Source: a virus. From it: a stretch of 64,000 nucleotides of DNA. The number at the start of each line of letters is the position of its first letter. Position 1 is the stretch's first letter. The notes beneath the pieces were generated by a model. It made no database searches. It was not told where the DNA came from and saw only the letters and a program-made list of their open reading frames with translations. The position numbers and the translations under genes are program-made. The stretch spans positions 1 through 64,000 of IMG/VR virus record IMGVR_UViG_3300005265_000549. One strand, written 5' to 3'. Below, piece by piece: positions 53,651 through 61,463 of this stretch.

Positions 53651-55375
53651 TTATGAATTATATTTAAATATAAAATTTCCACAATCCCATATTCTATCAT
53701 ATCCATTTTGTTGCATATTTTCCCATTCAGTTAAATTTACATCAAAATTTTCTGATTTATTTTTCAATTTATGTTTCATATAATTAGCTCTATGTTCTAA
53801 TTCTATATAATTTTTAGTATACCAATAATTAGGAAGACTTTCATGTGAATATTTAAATCCTAATTTATAATACAATTTTCCTATGCTAAATCTTTTATCT
53901 GCATAGGTAATAATTTCTTGATTTTTCCAGAAATTATTTAAAAAATGTTTAAACAATCTAGAAGCAGAACCTATTACATTAGTATTTATCAAATTACAAA
54001 ATCTTATTAATTCAAAAGAAGTTTTTCCTGTAATTCGTCTACTACCAAAAGTCATCAAAGAAACTAATTTATTATCATAATATAAACCTAGTCTAATACT
54101 AGAATTATCTTTTCCTTGAAGATGATTATTATTTAGAAAATCATTTTTTTCTTTTCTTTTTACTTCTTTAATAATACATTTTCTTGCATAAATTTTATTA
54201 GGTGTTTTTCCTAATTTATTTTTAATAATAGATTTAATTATATCTTGTTTATTATTCCATTCAGAATCAAAGATATGAATTAAATCTATTCCTAATTGTT
54301 CTTTTGCTTGTTCAGTTTTCCATAGGTGGTAATTTCTATCTTTACTACCTGATAATTCTGTGTGATAATAAATACCATCACACTCAATTCCTAAATTATA
54401 AGAAGGAATTAATATATCTATTTCTAAATTACCTTTATTTCCAGATTGTGTGAAATCTTTAATAGGTTTTGTATTATTAATTGTTTCTATATTTAATGAA
54501 TGAATAAAAAAACAAACTTCTTCTTCAAAATTAGATTTAGTAAAACATTTTGGACATGAAAAATTTTTTCTATTACTTATATAATTTAATCTAAATATAT
54601 TACCACATTTATTATGTTTTATATTAAAATATCCTGTATTAACATATTCTTCTTTATTTGTTAATACTTTAAATATTTTTTTTTCTTCTATATCATTTTT
54701 ATAATTTTTATAATTATTATTTCTATCTTTAATTCGTTTTATATTTTCTTTATTAATTGTACCACATGATTTAGAACAAACACCCGAATATCCATTTTTT
54801 AATCCATTAAAATTTTGATTTTTAATTCCACAGACTTTACATTTAGGTATTTCTTTCAAATCATTTATTATAATATAACACTTTTCAATTAATGTATTTC
54901 CTGGATATTCATAAATTGCTCTTAAAAGATTTGGATTTTTTTTAAATAAAGAATATTTTAAATTAGGAATATCTAAAAGTAGTAAAATTTCTTGAACTTT
55001 CAATTTTATATTTTTAATTTCTGAGTATTTTATTTCAAATATTTCTTTATCTGATACTACATTATTGGGCTTATGACCTTTTATTCTAAATCCTTTATAT
55101 TTATTATCTTTACCAGTGCATTTTCTTGAACAATAAATAGCATATCCAAGTCTTTTATTTCCACCAAAAGAAACTTTTTTTCTACAAACTTTACATCTTG
55201 GAATTTCAGTAATATTAAAAAAATAATTATAACATTGTTGACTTATAGAAATATCACCAAAATTATATTGTGTATTATATAATTTAATCTTTTCATATAT
55301 TTTTAAAGAACGAATTATTTTTGAAAATTGTCTTGGTTTTTCAAATCTTAATTTTAAATATTCTTGTTTTGTCAT
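53651..55375 (-). CDS. Free-standing homing endonuclease, EDxHD (Vsr-like) type, 574 aa
   Basis: The N-terminal ~280 residues hold several zinc fingers (CKVCRKK, YCSRKC, CKVCGIK, VCSKSC, CPKC), probably DNA-binding. The nuclease core (about 290-390) has SNFEEEVCFFI, LEIDILIPSYNLGIECDGIYYH (D and C-D-G-x-Y-x-H) and DLIHIFDSEWNNKQDII, the Vsr/EDxHD layout of I-Bth0305I-type endonucleases. A C-terminal domain (GKDNSSIRLGLYYDNKLVSLMTFGSRR) recurs in this group. Inserted between gp18 and gp19; not inside an intron. Its target is likely this junction in related phages. Confidence 0.87.
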   Translation of the reverse strand: MTKQEYLKLRFEKPRQFSKIIRSLKIYEKIKLYNTQYNFGDISISQQCYNYFFNITEIPRCKVCRKKVSFGGNKRLGYAIYCSRKCTGKDNKYKGFRIKGHKPNNVVSDKEIFEIKYSEIKNIKLKVQEILLLLDIPNLKYSLFKKNPNLLRAIYEYPGNTLIEKCYIIINDLKEIPKCKVCGIKNQNFNGLKNGYSGVCSKSCGTINKENIKRIKDRNNNYKNYKNDIEEKKIFKVLTNKEEYVNTGYFNIKHNKCGNIFRLNYISNRKNFSCPKCFTKSNFEEEVCFFIHSLNIETINNTKPIKDFTQSGNKGNLEIDILIPSYNLGIECDGIYYHTELSGSKDRNYHLWKTEQAKEQLGIDLIHIFDSEWNNKQDIIKSIIKNKLGKTPNKIYARKCIIKEVKRKEKNDFLNNNHLQGKDNSSIRLGLYYDNKLVSLMTFGSRRITGKTSFELIRFCNLINTNVIGSASRLFKHFLNNFWKNQEIITYADKRFSIGKLYYKLGFKYSHESLPNYWYTKNYIELEHRANYMKHKLKNKSENFDVNLTEWENMQQNGYDRIWDCGNFIFKYNS

Positions 55376-55396
55376 AAGATTGGTCCTTAAAATAAA

Positions 55397-55457
55397 AAAG
55401 TGAGTAAGACAATAAGACCAATTTATTGTCGGGATAGCTAATCCTTGTCCTCACTTT
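55397..55457 (-). terminator. Three-way-junction terminator between tail sheath and homing endonuclease
   Basis: On the minus strand AAAGTGAG (55457-55450) pairs with CTCACTTT (55404-55397). It encloses GGAT-TAGCT-ATCC and GACAATAA-ATTGGTC-TTATTGTC, and TTTTTTATTTT follows directly. It should stop or reduce readthrough from gp18 into the endonuclease and gp19. It may have arrived with the endonuclease. Confidence 0.72.
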
Positions 55458-55479
55458 CAATTTATTTTTTTTTTAATAT

Positions 55480-57132
55480 TTAGAATGATTTACCAATAAA
55501 TTCAGCAAAATCAACACCTGTACGAGTGGCGATAAAATTTAATGAAATAAATTCTGCGGTTCTAGTAGGTTGAATAAAAATATCACATACTAATTCATTA
55601 GCATCAATTACTGCTGGAGTATTATTAGTATCATCACAAACTACTAAGAATTCATTGATTCCTTCTCTACCTTGAACTCTTCTTAAAAATGGTTCGATCA
55701 TACCTATAATTTGTCTACGAGTAAAAGCTGTATTTTTCTCAAAAATAAAATATTTTGAAGCTGTACTTATTGCTTTTTCAAGAATAATAAATAATCGTCT
55801 TACATCAATTCTATCAAAAGCTGAAGGTTTATTTTGCATTGTTTTTTGTCCAAAAACTGTTGCACCATCACCAGCAAAAATTGTAATAGGATTAACTTGT
55901 TTTTTATATAAAGTATCTCTTTGAGCTCTATTTGGACTAAAAGCTAATTTAATAACATTTTTAATAATTCCACGATTTAAACCAGCTGGGGCAAACCAAG
56001 GATCTCTAGTATTATCAGTATATGCAAAAATACCAGCTACATCACCAGTGATTGGAACCCAACGATATTTATCATTGAATTTATCATATTGATATTTCCA
56101 ATTTCCATATAATGCAGCATATGATGATGAAGTTAAAATAGTATCTCTATAATCTGTACAATTTGTTGTAGCTGTTCCTGCCGGAATATTTACGACATCA
56201 ATTTTTGGAACACCTAATATTCCCATACAATCTTTTCTAGAAGATGCTATTGAAATAATTTCTGCTTGAACTGTAATATTAGTAGATGCTGCATCTAAAA
56301 TTAAATTAATATCAAATTCTTCTGGATTAGCAAATAAATCTAATCCAAGAATAATATCATCATTTCCAGGTGCACCTTCAACTCCACCAGCTAATGCAGT
56401 TGCTTCAAATGCTAAAATTTCATCATCATCATCATCATTAGCATAAGCAAGTAAATATGAAGAATATCTATTAACATAATCTTCAACATAAATTGAAGTT
56501 CCTTCAAAATTTGTATCTGTTTCATTAAAAGAAACAATCATTTGTTCTAAAATTTGATCATCAGAATCTAAAACTACGATAGCAAATTGATCAGTAGTTT
56601 CTGGACCAAATTCAAATTCATCGGCAAATTTAGTTGTTCCAACAATATTAGCTGAAGCAAATTCAGCATAATTTGCTATTGCTACTTTATATGTATTTCC
56701 TTTGATACCAGGATATTTTGCGACTAATAATAATTTTTGATCTTCATCGGCCGCTGTATAAGTATAAACATCCGCTGCATCACTATTTGGAATATATACT
56801 GGTTTTGTTGCTGGCACACCAGCACCTGTAGTATCTTCACATTCCAATCCAGCATTAAGAGCTGAGCTATCATCAACTGCTCTTACAATATAAAGTGTAT
56901 TTCCATATTGTAAAAAATTCCAAGCTGTAAACCAATCTTGATAATTAGCATCAGTTGGATATCCAAAAATGGTTAAAAGATCTTTTTCGCTTGTTACAAG
57001 TTTTTTGTCAAATGCTGGTCCCCATTCAAATTGACCAGACATTCCAGCTATTGAAGTTGAAACTGCTGGAATAGAAGTTGTTAAATCAATTTCTTTTACA
57101 TTGACAGATGGTGAAAGATTGAAGCCCATCAT
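55480..57132 (-). CDS. 18: Tail sheath protein (T4 gp18-like)
   Basis: 550 residues. The N-terminal SPSVNVKEIDLTTSIPAVSTSIAGMSGQFEWGP is the sheath start, and the C-terminal domain (RIDVRRLFIILEKAISTASKYFIFEKNTAFTRRQII, and FIQPTRTAEFISLNFIATRTG) is the conserved sheath core. Slightly shorter than T4 gp18 (659), with a compact outer domain. Two adjacent ATGs (57132, 57129) follow GGAGAAT. Forms the contractile sheath. Confidence 0.95.
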   Translation of the reverse strand: MMGFNLSPSVNVKEIDLTTSIPAVSTSIAGMSGQFEWGPAFDKKLVTSEKDLLTIFGYPTDANYQDWFTAWNFLQYGNTLYIVRAVDDSSALNAGLECEDTTGAGVPATKPVYIPNSDAADVYTYTAADEDQKLLLVAKYPGIKGNTYKVAIANYAEFASANIVGTTKFADEFEFGPETTDQFAIVVLDSDDQILEQMIVSFNETDTNFEGTSIYVEDYVNRYSSYLLAYANDDDDDEILAFEATALAGGVEGAPGNDDIILGLDLFANPEEFDINLILDAASTNITVQAEIISIASSRKDCMGILGVPKIDVVNIPAGTATTNCTDYRDTILTSSSYAALYGNWKYQYDKFNDKYRWVPITGDVAGIFAYTDNTRDPWFAPAGLNRGIIKNVIKLAFSPNRAQRDTLYKKQVNPITIFAGDGATVFGQKTMQNKPSAFDRIDVRRLFIILEKAISTASKYFIFEKNTAFTRRQIIGMIEPFLRRVQGREGINEFLVVCDDTNNTPAVIDANELVCDIFIQPTRTAEFISLNFIATRTGVDFAEFIGKSF

Positions 57133-57191
57133 ATTCTCCTTTAATCTATATTGTTAATTTTCTTCAAATAATTAATATAATTATTTATCTT

Positions 57192-58754
57192 TTAAAAAAA
57201 ATATTCTAATGGTATTGAATTATCTTCTTTTTTCATTGAATCTGGAAAAAAGCCTACTGGTAATAAATTATTTTCTATTTCCTCCATTGCTTTAGAATAA
57301 ATTTTTCCCAAAATATTTTCTTGTTCTAACCAAATATCAACTAATTGTTCATTTGACATAAAATATGAAAATAAAATTAATGGAGTAATTAAATCATCAT
57401 GTTTTGTTTTAGCAGCAGAAAACGTTCCATTTTTCTGCTTCTCAAAATAACTAAATTGTTCGATTGTTTCAAAATTTAATATATTTAATTTATTTAATTC
57501 TATAAATGTTTTAAGATGTGAACAACCTAATCGTTTTGAACCTCTAGTCATCCTAATTCCAAATTTTTTATTATAAAAAAATAAATTTTCATATTCATAA
57601 TCATAATTCAAAGAATTTAAAACTGATTCACCAATAGAATTATTTTCAACAATTACTAATGAATTATTATAAGCTTTTCCTATATTATTTATCACATTAG
57701 AAAATAAATTAGTTTTAATCAAATTATCATTAAATACTGCTACTTGCTTCCATGGAATCGTTGTGACATCAATAATTTGAATTGTAGAATAATCACCACC
57801 AACACCTTCAGCTACATCACAAACAGAAATATAACTATGATTTTTAATTGGATTTTCATAAATTTTTAAGTTATCATTATTTATTGAAATTGGGTCTTCA
57901 AATACCATATTTCTTATTGTATTTACATCAATTAAAGTATTAGATGATCCTAAAAATTCAGATTCAAATTCTTGTCGGAATCTTTCAATTCCTATTTCAG
58001 AAATCATTTTTTCACGCCAAGCTTCATCTCGACCAGGAACTTCATTCCATTTTATACTAAAATATTTATAACCATTTATTCCTTTTTCTGCTTCAATCCA
58101 AAATTTATAAAAGTGATTTAATCCCCAAGGAGTAGAAACCATTAAAATTTTAGCTTCTTTTGATGTTGAAATAGTTGGATAAACAGATTGAATGAAGTCT
58201 TCAAAAACACCATGATGAATAAATGCAAATTCATCAAGTGCTAAAAAATTTATTGCCATACCACGAATGGCTGATGAACTTGTTGCTGCTGTAACTATTC
58301 TAGAACCATTATCAAATTCAACAGTTCCTTTATTCCATTCAACAACTCCAGGTTTTAACCATTTTGGAAGATTTTCAAACATTATTTTTATTCTATATAA
58401 TATTTCTCTAGCTGTCTTATCTTTATTACCTAAAATTGCTGCAGTTTTATTTTCATTGAATATTATATAATGACACATATAAGCTGCAAAAGATGCAGTC
58501 TTTCCTGATTGTCTTCCAAGCTTTGCTATAATTCTTTTATTATTATGTATTAAATTAATAAATTTAGTTTGATAATCATATAAATCAAATTTAATTAATC
58601 CATCATCCAAATTTACAATATAAATATAATTTTTTATAAAATAAATTGGATCAAATTTACAACGAATTATTTCTCTAATTTGTTCTTTAGTATAATTTTC
58701 TTTGAAACCTTTAGGGTTTAGATTTATATTACCTTGATAAGATACTTTATTCAT
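57192..58754 (-). CDS. 17: Terminase large subunit (T4 gp17-like)
   Basis: 520 residues (T4 610). ATPase: Walker A GRQSGKT (80-86), Walker B FLALDEF (LALDE 172-176), coupling motif VSTPWG. Nuclease: SVCDVAEGVGGDYS (first Asp), IVENNSIGESV, and HDDLITPLILF (final acidic pair). Packages DNA into proheads and cuts headful ends. The start is separated from gp14 by a ~250-bp gap with a terminator and a dispersed repeat. Confidence 0.95.
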   Translation of the reverse strand: MNKVSYQGNINLNPKGFKENYTKEQIREIIRCKFDPIYFIKNYIYIVNLDDGLIKFDLYDYQTKFINLIHNNKRIIAKLGRQSGKTASFAAYMCHYIIFNENKTAAILGNKDKTAREILYRIKIMFENLPKWLKPGVVEWNKGTVEFDNGSRIVTAATSSSAIRGMAINFLALDEFAFIHHGVFEDFIQSVYPTISTSKEAKILMVSTPWGLNHFYKFWIEAEKGINGYKYFSIKWNEVPGRDEAWREKMISEIGIERFRQEFESEFLGSSNTLIDVNTIRNMVFEDPISINNDNLKIYENPIKNHSYISVCDVAEGVGGDYSTIQIIDVTTIPWKQVAVFNDNLIKTNLFSNVINNIGKAYNNSLVIVENNSIGESVLNSLNYDYEYENLFFYNKKFGIRMTRGSKRLGCSHLKTFIELNKLNILNFETIEQFSYFEKQKNGTFSAAKTKHDDLITPLILFSYFMSNEQLVDIWLEQENILGKIYSKAMEEIENNLLPVGFFPDSMKKEDNSIPLEYFF

Positions 58755-58803
58755 AAAAATTCTCCATAGTCTATAAATTTTAAAAAAAATCGTTTAATCG
58801 TCA

Positions 58804-58872
58804 TTTTCTGTTTTTTCATTAATAAAATTAAATACTTACAATACGCTTTTTTCAAAAACAAGGTGTATGTTA
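58804..58872 (+). repeat. Dispersed intergenic repeat, copy 2
   Basis: Second copy of the element at 36067-36149, without its 14-nt insertion. Here it lies just upstream of the large terminase gene, reading opposite to transcription. On the minus strand both copies contain TTGAAA followed 17 bp later by TTTAAT, a possible weak promoter. Other roles such as origin or packaging site are possible. Confidence 0.75.
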
Positions 58873-58946
58873 AAAATAAGTAAAATTTTATTTATTTGAT
58901 TTTTTTATAAAACTTTAATAATTTCATTAACTTACATAAATAAAAA

Positions 58947-58977
58947 TTGGGATTTTCCCTCACAAAGAAAATCCCAA
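58947..58977 (-). terminator. Rho-independent terminator after gp14
   Basis: On the minus strand TTGGGATTTTC (58977-58967) and GAAAATCCCAA (58957-58947) form an 11-bp stem with a 9-nt loop, followed by TTTTTATTT. It ends the neck gene transcript before the terminase gene. The stem is G/C-richer than anything nearby. Confidence 0.88.
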
Positions 58978-59010
58978 CGAGGAGGACACATATTTCATCT
59001 TCAATAACTT

Positions 59011-59604
59011 TTAAAATCCATCGTTAAATGGATCAGTTTCATTAAATTCTAATATATCTGTAAAAGTTTGAATTGAATCATCTTTAGCTGATATTTTATC
59101 TTCTAATATATCAATATTAATATCACCTGTATCAAGAATTTCTCCTGAATAATTCCATTTTTTAGCTGAAAAAGTAAATAAAGTTTGTCCTCCAGCTAAA
59201 TAAAATATTTCTTCATCTTCTACAAATGATATTTCAAAAATCACTTTATTAAATTTAAATTGAATTAAATCTCCAATCTCTGGTAATTCACCACCTAATA
59301 ATTCAATCATATAATTTTGTTGAATTTTTAATTTTAATGTATCATCAATTTCTAAACCAAATTTAGAAAAGAAATCTTGTTGACCACCAAAAGCTGTATA
59401 ATCATCTAATAACATCTTACATTCAATTTTTTCATCAAATGTTGATAAATCATCTTCACCAAATAAATCATCTTGAGCTATAGATGTTCTTGGTAAATAA
59501 ATTACAGGAATACCATATTGTTCAATATATTCTAAAGTATTATCATTATATAAAGCATATTCATTTGAAGAATTTTCTTCAAAAAAATTAAAATAACCCA
59601 TCAT
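59011..59604 (-). CDS. 14: Neck / head completion protein (T4 gp14-like)
   Basis: 197 residues. NEYALYNDNTLEYIEQYGIPVIYLPRTSIAQDDLFGEDDLSTFDEK is the gp14 N-terminal pattern (Y-N-x-x-x-x-x-x-I-x-x-Y-G-x-x-V-x-Y-L-P-R...G-E-D). Gp14 with gp13 joins the head to the tail. Ordered gp13-gp14 in transcription as in T4. Confidence 0.85.
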   Translation of the reverse strand: MMGYFNFFEENSSNEYALYNDNTLEYIEQYGIPVIYLPRTSIAQDDLFGEDDLSTFDEKIECKMLLDDYTAFGGQQDFFSKFGLEIDDTLKLKIQQNYMIELLGGELPEIGDLIQFKFNKVIFEISFVEDEEIFYLAGGQTLFTFSAKKWNYSGEILDTGDINIDILEDKISAKDDSIQTFTDILEFNETDPFNDGF

Positions 59605-59640
59605 TTTATCCTATTAAATAAATCTTCATAAATTTTTATT

Positions 59641-60339
59641 TTAACCCCACATAAAGTCAATTGGTTCTTGATAACGATTATATAATTCTTCTTCTAATAA
59701 TTCTTTTTCTGTTTTACCTTCTTCTAAAATAGATCCATAATTTAATGAAACTCCACCTGGTAAAGTGGCTCCTTCATATTTTCCAATATTACCAGCCCAG
59801 ATAATTTTACTTAAAGCTGCAGCGTATTTTTTTACCCAAAGATTTTCATATAATAATGTTTCATCTACTGGTGAAGAATATACTTGTAGAGCAACTTTTT
59901 CATCTGAAGTTATTTTAAAAAATTTAATTAAATGAGTTGTTGAATTAAAATCAAATGATTTTTGTCTTTTAAGATAATTTTCGGTATTTGAAATATTTTG
60001 ATAAAACATTTCCAAATCTAAAACACTAGAAGAATAAGTCGGAGTCATATTATTAATTAAATAAGGATTAATTAATAAAGGTTCATCAGTAATTAAAGAA
60101 TCAGTAATTGATAAAACTCGTAAAACTGTTTTTATATTAATAGGTAAATTATATTCTAAAGTATCTTTTATTAAATTTAAAAAAACAAAACCTTCATCTA
60201 AACCATCATAATGAACTTCAACAAATTTATCAATCGTATCTTGGATTGCGATATCTAACTGTTCATCAGCAATTTCAATATTAATAACTGGTGATCCTAG
60301 ACGTTGCATTATATGCTGTTTGAATTCTACTTTTGTCAT
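59641..60339 (-). CDS. 13: Neck protein (T4 gp13-like)
   Basis: 232 residues. FKQHIMQRLGSPVINIEIADEQLDIAIQDTIDKFVEVHYDGLDEGF is the gp13 N-terminus (L-G-x-P-V-I-x-I-E-x-x-x-x-Q-x-D-x-A-I). The end has GGVSLNYGSILEEGKTEKELLEEEL. Overlaps the preceding small gene by four bases. Forms the portal-proximal neck ring. Confidence 0.88.
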   Translation of the reverse strand: MTKVEFKQHIMQRLGSPVINIEIADEQLDIAIQDTIDKFVEVHYDGLDEGFVFLNLIKDTLEYNLPINIKTVLRVLSITDSLITDEPLLINPYLINNMTPTYSSSVLDLEMFYQNISNTENYLKRQKSFDFNSTTHLIKFFKITSDEKVALQVYSSPVDETLLYENLWVKKYAAALSKIIWAGNIGKYEGATLPGGVSLNYGSILEEGKTEKELLEEELYNRYQEPIDFMWG

Positions 60340-60650
60340 ACTAATTTTACCTTAAAAGAAGGCATCCATTGTATTCCAGCAGGTGCCGTAGGTTTATATA
60401 TTGTAACTGATGCGTCATATGTGCCTTCTTGTAAATCTGGAACATTTAAAATTTTAATTGTAATAGTTCCATTATTAGCTGACCAATCAAAAGCATCAGT
60501 TATTATATCTGAATCAATAACAACTTCACCCAATTCCATCACAACTCTTGTGACAGTTGATAAATCCGCCGGGGCAAAAACCCCGGTAGAATTATCACTT
60601 AATTTTATTTTTTGAACATTTTCTTTACCAATTGCAAATGTTAAAGTCAT
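60336..60650 (-). CDS. Hypothetical structural protein, 104 aa
   Basis: All-beta sequence (VTRVVMELGEVVIDSDIITDAFDW, GTITIKILNVPDLQEGTYDASVTIY) that looks like an immunoglobulin- or BppU-like fold: GTYDASVTIY is typical of such domains. Near neck genes it may be a small virion decoration or fibre-attachment protein. No family proven. Confidence 0.65.
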   Translation of the reverse strand: MTLTFAIGKENVQKIKLSDNSTGVFAPADLSTVTRVVMELGEVVIDSDIITDAFDWSANNGTITIKILNVPDLQEGTYDASVTIYKPTAPAGIQWMPSFKVKLV

Positions 60651-60663
60651 TTAATTTAACCTA

Positions 60664-61455
60664 TTAATTTAGTGATGTTACAAATTGTCCAGCTAAAAAT
60701 TTAACATCATCATTTAATCCTACAGCTTGATCGACTACATTCGTATTATCATACATCAACATATTACCGGCATTTAAATCATCACATAATGCTGTTGCAA
60801 CAATAGTTCCCCAAGAACCAGAAGGTGTATTAAATTGAATGTTTGTATTATTATTCAATGTTCCAGTTGTTGCAGTTGACCAATCTGAAAAAGCTTTTCT
60901 AGCATAGTTATTTCCAGCAGGATCTGAAACTGTTGATCCTGTATCTGAATCTGAAACAGTAGCGGTAACCAATGCAACATAAATTGATGGTTGTGCATAA
61001 GATGTATTTTTGAACATAAATTCTAATAATGCATTTGCTAAATAATCTGACATTCCTGTTCCAGAACCAGCATTTACACTAATAACAACTTCACCAGATG
61101 CAATTGATGGGGTACTATTAACAACGACATTAATATCATTATTTAATGAACCATAAGCTAACATATTACCACCTGAAGAAGCATCAAATATAGCATAATA
61201 ACCATATGTTTCATCTCCAGAAGTAGATTTTGGAAAAGTAACTGTTCCAGATTGTGTTATTGCTCTTGATGCTGCTGCGCCAAATGTAATAGCTTTTCTT
61301 GTATAAGAACCATACGTTGCTTCAGTCCATCCTGAAGCATCTTCACCAGCATCTGTAGAACTTAATGCAACATAAACAGTAGAAACTTGTGAATAAGAAG
61401 TATTCCCAAAAATATGATTTAAGATTGCATTTTCTGCATAATTTGTTAAACTCAT
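60664..61455 (-). CDS. Virion fibre-like protein with two repeated domains, 263 aa
   Basis: Residues 6-128 and 138-263 are two copies of one domain. Each starts YAENAILNHIFGNTSYSQVSTVYVAL or YLANALLEFMFKNTSYAQPSIYVAL, followed by Y-x-R-K-A, and G-x-M-L-x-Y-x-x-L/N. Similar units occur in phage tail fibre and virion proteins that bear N-L-L-x-x-x-L-G-x-T-A-Y-x-x-P-x-x-x-Y-V-x-L. The Ala/Ser/Thr/Gly-rich composition contrasts with the Lys/Asn-rich rest of the genome. Likely an exposed structural protein. Confidence 0.75.
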   Translation of the reverse strand: MSLTNYAENAILNHIFGNTSYSQVSTVYVALSSTDAGEDASGWTEATYGSYTRKAITFGAAASRAITQSGTVTFPKSTSGDETYGYYAIFDASSGGNMLAYGSLNNDINVVVNSTPSIASGEVVISVNAGSGTGMSDYLANALLEFMFKNTSYAQPSIYVALVTATVSDSDTGSTVSDPAGNNYARKAFSDWSTATTGTLNNNTNIQFNTPSGSWGTIVATALCDDLNAGNMLMYDNTNVVDQAVGLNDDVKFLAGQFVTSLN

Positions 61456-61463
61456 TTTTTACC

